DNA of 64,000 nt, taken from assembly GCF_030272615.1 (NCBI RefSeq), contig NC_081407.1, positions 373,842,632 to 373,906,631 on the forward strand, given 5' to 3'. The first letter of the stretch is position 1; each line of letters begins with the position of its first letter. Origin of the DNA: Cryptomeria japonica. Lineage: Eukaryota; Streptophyta; Pinopsida; Cupressales; Cupressaceae. Positions 35,438-46,327 of the stretch are shown piece after piece. The position numbers and the translations under genes are program-made. The notes under the pieces were generated by a model. It was not told the DNA's origin. It ran no database searches and saw nothing but the letters and a program-made list of their open reading frames with translations.

Positions 35438-37041
35438 ATGCTGGAGTCACGGGAGAGATTCCCTTCGACTCGGAGTTTACGACCAGAGCTGTTATTCGAG
35501 GATAGAGCCGCAGTGGAGGCTATGGGCCTATGATACATTATGTATGTGCCTGAGTTTCAAGCGAACATCGGGTTGCTGACTTCATTAGCTAAGAGATGGC
35601 ACTCAGAGACATGCACATTTCATTTGTTGATGGGTGAGATGACAGTCACCTTAGAGGATGTATACAGGATACTAAGGATACCAATCATTGGGGAGTTAGT
35701 TCCTTATGATCGAGAGGGAGACAGGGATGCACTGAGACAAGTGTTTCAGGATCTAGGACTAGAGATGAGGGTAGGGAATGTGGCGTGGGACACCATGACA
35801 GCGACAAGATTGGCACTACCGGCGTTGCTGGTAGGAGTGATCAATGGGTTCCTCTATCTGGATAGGGCGACACGAGGGTTGGCAGTGGGATTGGGGAGGA
35901 CTCTGGAGACATTGGTGATTGAGCACACCAATTTTGCATGGGGCCATGTCTATTGGCAAACTTGTACTATGAGCTGCATTAGTTTGTGTATCATGGATCA
36001 ACATGATTGGGATGCAGAGTGACCTTGTTGCAGGTATGGACATATGAGCATATGTCGGTGACACGACTGATACACTTTAGAGGCAAAGGACATGGGCATG
36101 GCTATGTACATTTGTATGATATGATTACTTCTCAGCCATAGATTGGGAGACTGGAGTATTGGCATAGGGTGATTGACGAGATAGACAGTGTGGTATGGAG
36201 GCCATACCAGGACTGTGAGGAGTGCGAGGATGATGCAGTGGAGCTGCTATATGTATTTAGGAGTAGGTATCTAATAGGGAGGACACCATATATTATTAAG
36301 AGGCAGTTGATAGACAGAGTATGTAGACAGTTCAGCAAGAAACATTGGATTCCACGAGGGTAAGGGATGTATGCACGGACAGTGAGGGATCGAGTGCATT
36401 TAGGGCCATTATTGTCTTATGATCAGGCAGTGACACAACTGCAGGAGATTGTTCCCATGCCTTGGGACATATGGGCAGATGTAGAGGATGCGGGGATGGA
36501 TGCAGAGTACACTACATATTGGGGAGAGCATTCATTTCCATGGTTGACAGATTTGGGGGAGCTGATAGAGGGAGATGGTGAAGATGATAGTGGAGATGGT
36601 GGAGGCAGAGGCCGATGGCGAAGGTGGGGCATAGTGGCAGAGAGGAGGGTGTCTTAGAGGAGAGAGGGAGGAGAGGAGAGGCAGGCTCATGTAGTGAGGG
36701 GTAGAGGTGGATTGTCATTATAGGTGCCAGCAGCACAAGTTCCCAGACAGGGACATGGACATGAGAAACCACAAGGACATGGTGAGGGGAGAGAGGAGGA
36801 GGATGAGCTACTATCCTTAAGGGACATCTGCCAGGGAGAGGTAGATGAGATCCATGATCTAGAGAGGGATACAACTAGACTCAGGAGACAGATGAGGGAC
36901 ACTGAGTGGGAGAAGGATCAGGCTATTCAACGCTATACGGAGGCTGAGATAGAACTAAGGCCAGGGAGGCAGGTAGCAGAGGACACATGGGTCAGATACG
37001 CCTATGTTCTATGGGTAGGGGAGGAGATAGCTTATTGGTGA
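35438..37041 (+). pseudogene. Antisense plant-mobile-domain ORF of the Tat element, disrupted
   Basis: From ATG at 35438 one frame runs with a single TGA (35531, expected Trp) into YVPEFQANIGLL, RWHSETCTFHLLMGEMTVTL and EDVYRILRIPI. This is the start of the plant mobile domain (PF10536 type) found in MULE-related and retrotransposon accessory proteins and in host MAIN proteins. Further pieces in shifted frames include EIDSVVWRPYQDCEECEDDA (36178) and a Gly/Asp-rich stretch. Near 36780-36960 a charged coiled-coil-like part follows (VDEIHDLERDTTRLRRQMRD). Frameshifts lie near 35960 and later. It lies opposite to gag-pol, between integrase and 3' LTR, where accessory antisense ORFs are known in Tat-lineage elements. 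Function unknown; probably DNA- or chromatin-related. Confidence 0.7.
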
Positions 37042-37283
37042 GACTTGTACTATGGAGTGGTGCCACCAGATTAGCGGGCTAGGAGAGATGATCCTGGGGT
37101 GGGTCCTTCCAGGGCTCAAAATCTGTCGAGGCCAGCTTGCTCCGAGGGAGGGAGTTCATCATAGCCTTAGAGGGCTCCCTATGTATCAGTTTTGTACCAT
37201 TTTGTATGATGATGTAGACACCTTTGGGTGATTGTAGCCATATGTATTTTGACATCATTGTATCATGACACTTATGATTTTTG
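37042..37283. other. Tat non-coding spacer
   Basis: No gene or domain seen. It leads into the TA microsatellite that borders the secondary insertion. Confidence 0.4.
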
Positions 37284-37365
37284 AGATATATATATATATA
37301 TATATATGAGATGATTCATCGTTGCGGTAGCTATATGCATGTGTACCTATGTGAAGAGTGGCACA
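37284..37365. repeat. Left copy of ~50-bp flanking duplication with TA run
   Basis: (TA)n at 37284-37307, then a ~50-bp segment (ATGAGATGATTCAT...GTACCTATGTGA) that is repeated with one substitution at 41222-41271. The two copies bracket the gypsy fragment. Confidence 0.85.
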
Positions 37366-38751
37366 CAACTGTTGGAAAGAAGTAAACTCAGAAAACAGAA
37401 GTTTGTCTCGAATATCTTTTTGCAAATTAGAAATAAAGATTCTTTGAATATCATTATCAGGCACTGGAAAAGAAATTTGAGCATACAAATGCTTATATCT
37501 ACCAATGAAATCAGTCACTTTTTCTTTAACACCTTGTTTACAATGCATCAAATCAATCAAAGTAACTTTAGGACTTATATTGTTTTGAAATTGTTGAATG
37601 AAAGCATTTGCAAGTTGTTCGAAAGAAGTAATAGAATAAGAAGGCAACGAGCAATACCATTGTAGGGCTTTGTCTCTTAATGTTCTAGTAAACAGTTTTG
37701 CAAGCAACCTTTGGTCATAAGCAAAATCAGTACATATTGTTTGAAAAGTCTTAACATGTGTTAGAGGATCTCCTTTACCATTATAAAGTTCCAAATGCGG
37801 GATTTCAACATGCTTAGGAGGAATAGCTCGAACAATGTCAAGAGAAAGTGGGCTCGCAACATCAAATGTGGGCACACTAAACTTAGATTGATTCATAGAG
37901 GCAATTTGTTGCTGTAAAGAAGAGACAGTTTGTGCAAGATTATTAAGGGTAGCTTCAGTCGAAGAGTTCATATTAGGTGTGTTAGATTGAGATGGAGGTG
38001 TGATGTTATTGAAAGATGGTAAAGAGTAAGGTGGTGGGACCCTATGATAGTCAACCATAGGGGATGATTGGATAGGAGGAACACTACAAGGAGGAATGGA
38101 ATGATTAAATGAATTGCCCCCTTGTGTCATGTTCATTTGTGAAGATGTAATAGGAACACTTATTGAAGGAATGAATGAAGAAGTCGGATTAAATGAAGGA
38201 ATAGGGTTAATTGAAGAAGGAGGATTGCCCCCATGACTAGTGATCATGGGAGGAATGTCTTGTATAGAAGTAGCCATGATGTTTGATGTAAAGGTAGGTA
38301 AACTAGCAATAGAAGTGGTCAAAGGAATAGAATGATTGACTTGTGTAGGAGGTTGTGTATAACCTAAAGATTCAGCACAACTCTTCATAGGCATCACATT
38401 CGAATCCACAATGTGTGCGATACCACGTAAAACATCAATTCCATTCTTATCACTTTGAAGCATACGTTTTAGACCCTCAATTAAAGGAAGAGCTTGACTA
38501 TCGGGATACTCATGAGACATCCATTGGTGAAAATCGTCAAATTGGTTATCCAATTTGGAAAGTTGTTCAATGGAAACTTCATGGAGAGCTTCTTCATCAT
38601 TCAGAGGATTAGAGGAATTACCCATGTCCTCGTTAAAAAGACTACTCAAATTAGGTTCCATCTCCTCAGTAGTTAAACCTCGGAAAGACTTAATTCTACG
38701 GCTTCGTCTAACGGGAATAGTGTAAGTAGGGCTTATTGTTGTAAAACTCAT
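37366..38751 (-). pseudogene. gag of the gypsy fragment, C-terminally truncated
   Basis: An open frame of about 460 residues starts at a true ATG (38751, MSFTTISPTYTIPVRRSRRI). After a long Ser/Pro/Asn-rich region comes the gag capsid domain: HLELYNGKGDPLTHVKTFQT, KLFTRTLRDKALQWYCSLP, FEQLANAFIQQFQ, KQGVKEKVTDFIGRYKHL. The frame ends at the insertion junction after FQQLCATLH; the following residues are translated flanking DNA and TA microsatellite. No zinc knuckle remains. Unlike its neighbours this frame has no internal stop, so it is probably the youngest coding sequence among the nested elements. Confidence 0.8.
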
Positions 38752-38878
38752 GCACTAGAGAGAGAGAGAAGATTTTGATTTTAGAGGTAGCAATTTTCAG
38801 TAAAACCAGCCAATCTTCCAGATTTAAGCTGTTAAATGCAATCACAACAGTCTCCCGAAATTTCAGAAAAAATGTTCG

Positions 38879-38909
38879 GGACCGTGGCGCTCGGAGTGCA
38901 ACACGGTCC
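38879..38909. other. GC-rich hairpin 1 (leader)
   Basis: GGACCGTG ... CACGGTCC gives an 8-bp perfect stem around GCGCTCGGAGTGCAA. Confidence 0.65.
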
Positions 38910-39501
38910 TTGCAACTTTTTTTGAAATTTGCAGGGATGAAAGGTATGATGATTTTAGAGCTAATTTGAAAAAATTGAGGGATTTTACGATCTGTAGATA
39001 GGCCAAATTAAAGTTGCAAATTCAAAATTGAACCCTATCAAGATTGTCGAAAAATGCAAAATTTGAATTTTGAAAAAGAGAGGGAGACTGAAATTTTGAA
39101 TTTTATGATTTTAGAGGGAATGTCAAGAGCTATGCAAATTTTGAAATTTAAAAATTGATTCAATTTTACGCAAAATTCAATTTTGAAAGCGGAAATCAAA
39201 GTTGTTGTAATTAGGCACTTAATTTCAAAAGTCACAAAATGCAAATATTTGAATAAAGCACTGAAATTTTGAATGAATGCAAATACAATTTTCAGATCTA
39301 AGACAGTAAGAACACAATTTTGACACAAAATTTCAGTTTCGATAATTTTTGAATGATTAGGAGCCTTAGACCAAGCAATCACAAGACCAACTTTGACTGT
39401 AATTTTGAAAGTGTTATAATTGACAAAATCAACCAAAATTCTGGATTTTAGCAGGAAAATACAGCAAGATCTCGCTCCCGAAATTTTGGAAAAAATGTCG
39501 G

Positions 39502-39532
39502 GGACGATGGCGCTCGGAGTGCAACACGGTCC
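39502..39532. other. GC-rich hairpin 2 (leader), weakened
   Basis: GGACGATG ... CACGGTCC: the same element as hairpin 1 with two stem mismatches. Confidence 0.55.
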
Positions 39533-39906
39533 TCGCAACTTTTTTCCAAATTTTCAGGGATGAAAGATATTGTGATTTTATTGCGGAATCCAAAGTTACA
39601 GCTGATTTGGAGATGTTTTGATCGGTCAAATTGTCAGACAAAGGTTGAATCAAGAGGGTTTCAAAAATTAGGGTTTTGACACTTAACCACTTAATCTTCA
39701 GAATTAAAGCGCAAATATGAATTGATAATTTGTAATAGAAGGACAGATCTGAAACAAGCATTAACATTTAGACATTTCGCAAGTTTAATTATTAAAAAGA
39801 AATTTTAGGGTTTTAATGCAATCACCTCTAAAACTTTGCAAAAGATCAAACATGGAAATGTAATCAATTTTTTCAGATCTAAGCATGAAAAATCAGAAAG
39901 GATGTT

Positions 39907-39925
39907 CATGTCGGGTTCACCAAAA
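39907..39925 (-). other. Primer binding site of the gypsy fragment
   Basis: TTTTGGTGAACCCGACATG on the minus strand directly after the LTR end (CGCTTTACA). TTTGGTGAACCCGAC-type sequences are a familiar gypsy PBS; the tRNA was not assigned. Confidence 0.65.
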
Positions 39926-40303
39926 TGTAAAGCGGAAAATCACGGTCGAACCCTAGTTGGTCTCCCCTCTTCTAACTCCGAGGAGAGAGAAGGGAGGTTC
40001 GCTAGGATTCGATGGGTTTTCACTTAGGGGGAAGACTTTACATTCAAAAGAGGGGTTGAAACTCATAAGATTCAATCCCACACGATGTAAGATTGGATGC
40101 TAAATGAATTTCAAGGGTTAGGAAAGCAAGGCTACCCTCTTTTGTAAAGAATGTTGATTAAGGAAATTAAGCTAAGGATGCATAGAAAGTCATAAAGATT
40201 CGCTTATAAACTGAGTTTAGGTTATAGGATGAAGCTGGGGACCTGGAATTAGCAGTAAAATGTCGATACGGCGCTGTCCTGCAAATTTGGGCAAAAGCTG
40301 TCA

Positions 40304-40330
40304 GGACGATGGCGCCCGGCGCCACGGTCC
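40304..40330. other. GC-rich hairpin 3 (LTR)
   Basis: GGAC..TGGCGCC and GGCGCCA..GTCC flank a minimal loop, with two mismatches in the stem. Confidence 0.5.
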
Positions 40331-40921
40331 TCCAAAAAATCCGCGAAACGAAGGGGGATCTGTTCGTCTCTGCACAAGGATTCCAGATCTTCAATTTCAG
40401 CCACGTACCTGCAACCTACACACAGAAAAGCGAAGACGATTGGGGGGTTAGGGATTAGGGGTTTGCCTTTAGGTCAAACCCCGGTTTTGGAATTAACCAA
40501 GAAATGAGCAAGAGCTGTAAATGTAAATGACTGTAAAACAAGTACTAATACCTTGTTCTAAGGATGTTTGTATCCTTATATGCGAAGGTTTAGATGTTGT
40601 ATGTTGTATGTTGTAGCATGTAGTATGTGATCTCCTCTTCAATGGTTGAATCCTTGTCTTGAATGCAACACTTAGCCTTGAATGGAGACTTGAAATGATC
40701 AATTGCTTGAAGGAATGCTTGAATGCTTGAATGCTTGAGTATAGTTTCCACGCCTTTTCCATCATATCGAATGAAAGAGGAAAATGTAGTTTATATACTT
40801 GTCAATTAAGGGTTGATAGACTGATTTTCCCGACCTTAGGCCGACCAGGGAAGTATATTTCCAAATTGCAATCAAAAAGACCCGATATCACTTAGGAAAC
40901 CGGGCCCAAAATAGGACCCAG

Positions 40922-40980
40922 GGACCAGGGCGCTGGGTGCCCTGGTCCTGAGGGACCAGGGCGCTGGGCGCTCTGGTCCC
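40922..40980. other. Two adjacent GC-rich hairpins (LTR)
   Basis: GGACCAGGGC-GCTGGGT-GCCCTGGTCC (40922-40948) has a perfect 10-bp stem. GGGACCAG ... CTGGTCCC (40952-40980) has an 8-bp stem. Confidence 0.75.
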
Positions 40981-41147
40981 ACCTCCCAGGACATCAGGGT
41001 GCAAGGAGGTTCAGGCCAGGGTGCTTGAAAAATGCATTTTTCAGTGTCGTGAGCGAGTTTTGGGGTCTCCATTCAGGTTGCGTGTTGCGTCGCCATCGTG
41101 AAGACCGAAATGCAGTCGAAATTGCAAGTGTCGCAATTTTAGGACGC

Positions 41148-41149
<2 letters not shown>

Positions 41150-41228
<79 letters not shown>

Positions 41229-41271
41229 TGATTCATTGTTGCGGTAGCTATATGCATGTGTACCTATGTGA
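41150..41271. repeat. TA microsatellite and right copy of the flanking duplication
   Basis: (AT)n from 41150 to about 41223, followed by the same ~50-bp segment as at 37312. The frame across it encodes Ile-Tyr repeats and is not a gene. Confidence 0.85.
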
Positions 41272-43000
41272 TGCATGTTTATATGTGATGCTTATGTATG
41301 GGTGCAAATATGTACGTGATGAAATGCAATTTTTTTGTTCTTTTATGTTTTTAATGTGTTATGCATATGTAAAAGTGAATGTATGAAATGCAGATGAATA
41401 TGATAATGCAAATAGATATTTACATGATGAGAATGTAAAATGTGCTAATATGTGTTGTGTGCGGGATGTGATGCAATTTTGATATTTATATGTATGTATG
41501 AAATACTAATATGTCATAATGCAGGTGCTAACTACGTGAAATGCAAATATTTTTGGCATGTCATTATACTCAGTCATGTGATAGTGGGCTACACAGACTC
41601 GAGAAGGATGATGGAGGTCAATCAAGAAAGGGGGATGGAAGATAGAAGATATGAAAGTGAAAGAGATTCTTGTGCGTTATCATCATTGAGCTTTATTATG
41701 GCAAATAGGTTATGACAATCCCGATATATGTTTGACCTAGAAAGTCATTGTGCCCATTTGCATGGAGATCAGATAGTCACAAAAAAGGAATGCCCCAGTT
41801 CACACTAGACTCACAGTGTCCTCATATCCTTGGAGAAGTCATAGCATTACTAAGAGACAATCCATAGACAATAAAGAAAAATAGGTGATGATACCCTATC
41901 CTCGCCTTTCTAGTCAAAGTCATCTTGGAGATAAAATCTCTAGTCAGAGACATCCTGGAAAAGCTAAAAGACATGTCACCAAAAGATAAAATCAAAAGAA
42001 AACCAAGACTCGACACCAACATCCACTATAGTCCTCAAGTTTAGTGTCTCTTGTCACTTGTATAAGTCTATTTGATTGTGGTCACAATGTTTACTTTCAC
42101 AAAAGGATAGATAGCATTGAACCATAATGTTGTCTGAGTCTGTTGAAAGATTTGATTTGTTGAAGCCCATTGCTACTGTGTCTCATCTAAAACTGACTGA
42201 ATCCATGACATTGATACTTTATTGCAGAGAAGATGAAACTCTATTGTGGATCTGTGATGCAAGTGTTTCTTTATTGTGGATTGTGCATGAATAGACTGAA
42301 GAAAACTAGAAGAAGTTGTACTGCTCGAAACGTGTGATGCTCTTAGCTCCACACCCATCACTAGACTTAGGATTTTCCTTAGCCATAGATAGGAGATGAT
42401 TTATTATGGATGGAAAGGGGGTGAAAAGGGAATGTTTATTATGAATGGCTAACCAATCTTAGGTAGGTCAATAACAAGCCATGATGGGAATGGGTAAGTT
42501 TATTATGGATAGATAGGTTGTGAGTGTGTACAAAGTGACGGGATGAGATGGAATCCTGAAGGAGGGAGGATCAATGTCTCTACACATGGCACCAGTAACC
42601 CAATTTTCACCATGGTACTTTCCCAGGGCGCCATCGAAGTGGTTTTCACCGTTGGACAAATTTATTTCTCTTTACTTTTTTTTCAATTTTTTGTGTTTTT
42701 GAATTTCTTGAATTTTTTGAATTTTTTGTATTTTTTGATTTTTTTGAATTAGGATACTCTGAAGAGCTATTTGTAAAACCTATGAAGGTGCATGTTGTTG
42801 ATAGGATCCTCCAAAGGTTTTCCCTCTATGGTTGAGAGTTGATATGCACCAGATCCATAGGCTGTTGTAATGATGTAAGGACCAAGCCAGTTTGGTTCGA
42901 ACTTGCCCTTCTTCTCTCTGTCTTGCTAATTTTTAAGATTTTCTTTGAGAACTAAGTCACCTACTTCAAATGTGTGAGGCTTTACCTTGTGATTGTAACT
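41272..43000. other. Tat spacer between integrase and the antisense ORF
   Basis: No recognised gene. At 42670-42750 a TTTTTTGAATTTCTTGAATT-like run of TTTGAATTTT units forms a low-complexity stretch. The minus-strand tail of the integrase frame fades out here. Confidence 0.45.
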
Positions 43001-44158
43001 GCAGCTCATTCATTGTTGATAAGCCTTGAGATGATTAAAATCAGTTTGTCTTCATTCATCCAATAGTTCTAGTTCTTGTAAGCAAGAGACCTTGTAGTCT
43101 TCATCACTGATAATGTTGTGCAAAGAGACTCGTAAAGATGGTAACTCAACCTCAATAGGAAAGATGGCTTCAGTGCCATAGACAAGTGAATAAGGTGTGG
43201 CTCCTATAGGTGTGTGAACACTTGTGCGATAAGCCCAAAGTGCATGATTAAGTTGGATATGCCAATTTTGGCCAGTGTCATCAACTATCTTTTTGAGGAT
43301 TTTAAGAATAGTTTTATTAGACGCCTCAACTTGACCATTACCTTGGGGGTAATAGGGAGTGGAGAAATGATGGGTAATATGGAAGCGATCACAAAGTTCA
43401 TGAACATCTTGGTTTTTGAAGGGACGTTCGTTATCAGTGATGATGGAGAGAGGAATACCGTACCAGCAAATGATATAGTTAAGAATGAATATAGCAATCT
43501 ATTTTCCAGTGACTTGTGTAAGAGGCATGACTTCAATCCATTTTGTGAAATACTCTGTGGCAGTGATAATGAATTTGTGGCCATTGGAAGAAGGATGGTG
43601 AATCTTGCCTATGAGATTGAGTCCCCACTGACAAAAGGGTCAAGGAGTCGCAATCGGTTGAAGTTCTCATGCTGGTGCATGAATAAGGTATCCATGAATT
43701 TGAAATTTCTTACATTTCTTGACAAACTGATATGAATCTTTTTCCATATTGGGCTAGTAATATCTAGTCCTGATGAGTTTCTTGGCTAAGGTAGGACCAC
43801 TAGAATGTGGACCACATATTCCTTCACGAACTTCATGTAACATAATCTGAGCTTCGTCCCTTTCTAGACATCTAAGAAGAGTGCCATCTAGACCTTGACG
43901 GTATAGGATATTGGCTAAAATGACGTATTGGGAAGATTGGCGAATGAAAGTGCGGCGTTGGTTGTTGGATAAGTCAAGAGGAAGGGTGTTGTTACGAAGG
44001 TATGTGAAAATGGAACCGTATAACTGGGAATCAGGACCAACGACACATATCATCTTAGTAGGAGTGATCTCATATGAGGGAACCAAAAGGTTATCCACCA
44101 AGAAATCATAGCGGGTTTCATTATGCGGTAGATCAATCAGTGAAGCAATAGTAGTCAT
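43001..44158 (-). pseudogene. Tat integrase, disrupted
   Basis: The minus strand gives an HHCC-type N-terminus (LHEVREGICGPHSSGPTLAK, YWPNMEKDSYQFVKKCKKFQ; the second Cys position is altered). The core has WGLNLIGKIHHPSSNGHKF, IITDNERPFKNQD and GQVEASNKTILKILKK, keeping Asp, Asp and Glu, then HALWAYRTSVHTPIGATPYS. A TAG near 43490 and a few others interrupt it. The enzyme inserts element cDNA. Confidence 0.8.
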
Positions 44159-44257
44159 GGCATCTGTGGCTCGATTCTTCTCTCTTGGTATCTACTCAAA
44201 GGTTAACTTCATGAAATGTTGCTTGAAGTCATCTACCATTTTCTTGTAAGGCATTAA

Positions 44258-44508
44258 TTTTTCATCTTTGTTTGGTAGTCATCGGTTGCTTGACGAATTA
44301 CAAGTTGAGAGTCCCCAAAAACATGAAGTTCCTGGATCTTTCACTGAACTGCAATCCGTAATCCTGTTATTAATGCCTCGTATTCTACTATGTTATTAGT
44401 GCAAGGAAATGAAAATCGATATGATTTTGGAATGGAATCCCCTTGAAGTGTGATAAAGAGGATGCCAGCTCCTGCACCATGCTGCATGTATGAGCCATCA
44501 AAGTACAG
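44258..44508 (-). pseudogene. Second, archaeal-type RNase H domain of the Tat element
   Basis: LYFDGSYMQHGAGAGILF, NNIVEYEALITGLRIA and LHVFGDSQLVIRQATD carry the catalytic Asp-Glu-Asp of RNase H. They lie after the normal RNase H and before integrase. An extra RNase H of archaeal/plant type at this place is known for Tat-lineage gypsy elements. One TGA/TAG interrupts it after RIAVQ and another near KMKN. Confidence 0.75.
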
Positions 44509-46116
44509 TTACCAAGACTTCGTGTGTGATACCGTCAAGATGGATTCATCTGGAAACTTTGAAGTTAAAGGAGTATCATCTATCATGGGTGCATTTGCTA
44601 GCTGATCTATGATAGCTTGTCCCTTTATTTCTTTTATGTCCATATAATCAATGTTGAATTCACTCAAGAGCATTACACATTTGGCTAGTTTGTTAGTAAG
44701 AGTCGCCTTATTGAGAAGGTACTTCAATGGATCAATCCTTGCGAACAACTTAGTTTTATGAGTTAGCATGTAATGTTGTAATTTTTGTGAAGCAAAAACC
44801 ACAGCGAGACATGCACGCTCAATTAGTTTGTATTTTAACTCATAACCAACCAGAGTACGACTGATGTAATATGTTTCCTCTTCTTTGCCCTCAACATCTT
44901 GTTGTACTAAGAGTGCCCCCAATGCTATTGATGTAGCTGATACGTAGAGTAACATGGGTTGTACTGGGACTGGTGGCATCAAGACTGGTGGATTCAGAAG
45001 ATAATCTTTGAGTATCTAAAAAGCCTATTGATAGTTATCATCCCATTTGAATTTGATGTTTTTGTGTAGCAAGTGCTGAAAAGGATGACATTTATCTGCA
45101 AGTTGTGCTATGAATCATCGTATGGACTAGAGCCTTCCTTGTAAAGATCGAAGTTGACTGATATTTCTTGGTGGTGACATTTCTAGAATTGCTTTGACTT
45201 TCACTGGATTGGCTTCAATTCATCTTTTTGAAACAACAAATCCTAGGAGCTTCCCAGAGGTTACTCCAAAGACACATTTCTTGGGGTTTAGTCTTACTTT
45301 GTATTTTTCCAACCGATCAAAAACGACTGAAAGGATGTCCAAATGTGTATCTCTATCTATTGATTTTTCCAAGAGGTCATCAACATAATCTTCTACAGTT
45401 ACATGCATGAAATCATGAAAGATAGTAGTCATGGCTCGTTGGTATGTAGCACTTGCATTCTTTAGCCTAAAAGGCATGGCATTCCAGCAAAAATTTCCTC
45501 AGGGACAAGTAAATGTTGTTTTGTGCTGATCCTTGGATGCAATTTTTATTTGATTATAGCCAGAGAATCCATCCATCAAAGATAACATTGCATGACCTAC
45601 TGTGAGTTCTACTATCAGGTCGATGTTTGGCAATGGAAAGTCATCCTTAGGAAAAGCTTTGTTAATGTCTCTGAAATCTATACATATTCTGATGTTGTGA
45701 TCTGGCTTACTGACTAGTACTAGGTTGGAGATCCATTCAGGATAATCAATTGGTCGTATGAATCCGACATCCAATAATTTTTCAAGCTCTACCTTGACTA
45801 ATAATGCCACTTGTGGATGCATCTTTCTTAATTTTTGTTTCACTAGCTTTGCCCTCGGTTTAACTGTCAAATGATACATTACTAGATCTAGATCTAGTCC
45901 AGGCATATCGGCATATGACCATGCAAAATTGATTTGTCGCTCTATGAAAAAACTTATGAAATTTGATCTTTCTCCCTCTGTCAGAGATTGTGCCAAGAAT
46001 ATGTTATGTGGAATCTCTTCTGTACCAATGTTTGTTTTGATGGTCTCCTCTACTAACATGGATGATTTTTCTTCATATGATGCCGAGAAAATGTCGAGCC
46101 TTCCATCTTCGGGCAT
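44509..46116 (-). pseudogene. Tat reverse transcriptase and first RNase H, disrupted
   Basis: The RT has FAWSYADMPGLD, KLLDVGFIRPIDYPEWISN, IRICIDFRDINKAFPKDDFP, LMDGFSGYNQIKIA, AMPFRLKNASATYQRAM and VEDYVDDLLEKS (YVDD near 45370). The connected RNase H follows (LLYVSATSIALGALLVQQDV, YELKYKLIERACLAVVFASQ). Stops lie near 45500, 45220 and 45000-45150. Several TAG codons stand for Gln or Trp. Confidence 0.8.
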
Positions 46117-46327
46117 CTCAAAGAGGTTTTCACCTTCAGATACGTCCTTTCTTTTTTACTTTTTTGGGGTCAGACAATGCCACAATGTGGTTTTCACCGT
46201 AAAACCCTTGATTTGTTTTTATTTTTACATTTTTGCGACTGGAAGGCCCAACACCATCACCAAAATATGCAACGATGTTGAGTTCTATAGTGTATCCTGC
46301 CTTATGGTCCCCAAGTGGAAGATCATC

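Larger units (their letters stand above)
38752..39906 (-). other. Leader of the gypsy fragment
   Basis: Non-coding. It contains a ~90-bp segment present twice (38850-38945 and 39470-39562) around CGCTCGGAGTGCAACACGGT, which also occurs in related form in the LTR. Confidence 0.65.
37366..41151 (-). mobile_element. Truncated Ty3/gypsy fragment (LTR, leader, gag) inside the Tat element
   Basis: On the minus strand: LTR 41151-39926, PBS, leader, gag from 38751 and an abrupt end at 37366 inside gag. Protease, RT, integrase and the second LTR are absent. The right edge is a clean LTR terminus (TGTAGCGTCC on the minus strand) set in a TA microsatellite. Confidence 0.75.
39926..41151 (-). repeat. 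LTR of the gypsy fragment (1226 bp)
   Basis: On the minus strand TGTAGCGTCCTAAAATTGCG...CGCTTTACA. GC-rich hairpins lie at 40304-40330, 40922-40948 and 40952-40980. A related LTR begins near 62769; the two share AGTCAAACCCC/GGTTTGGCC-type and GGACCAGGGCGC segments. Confidence 0.75.

Noticed and set aside
35438..37041. Plant-mobile-domain ORF as an independent host gene
   Set aside because: It lies between the polypurine tract and integrase of a retroelement with matched LTRs and carries stop codons and frameshifts.
41025..41231. 68-codon frame ending in Ile-Tyr repeats
   Set aside because: It crosses the LTR end into a TA microsatellite; no domain.
37312..41271. The ~50-bp flanking repeats as a target-site duplication
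   Set aside because: Far too long for an LTR element (normally about 5 bp), and the left edge of the insert is not an LTR end.
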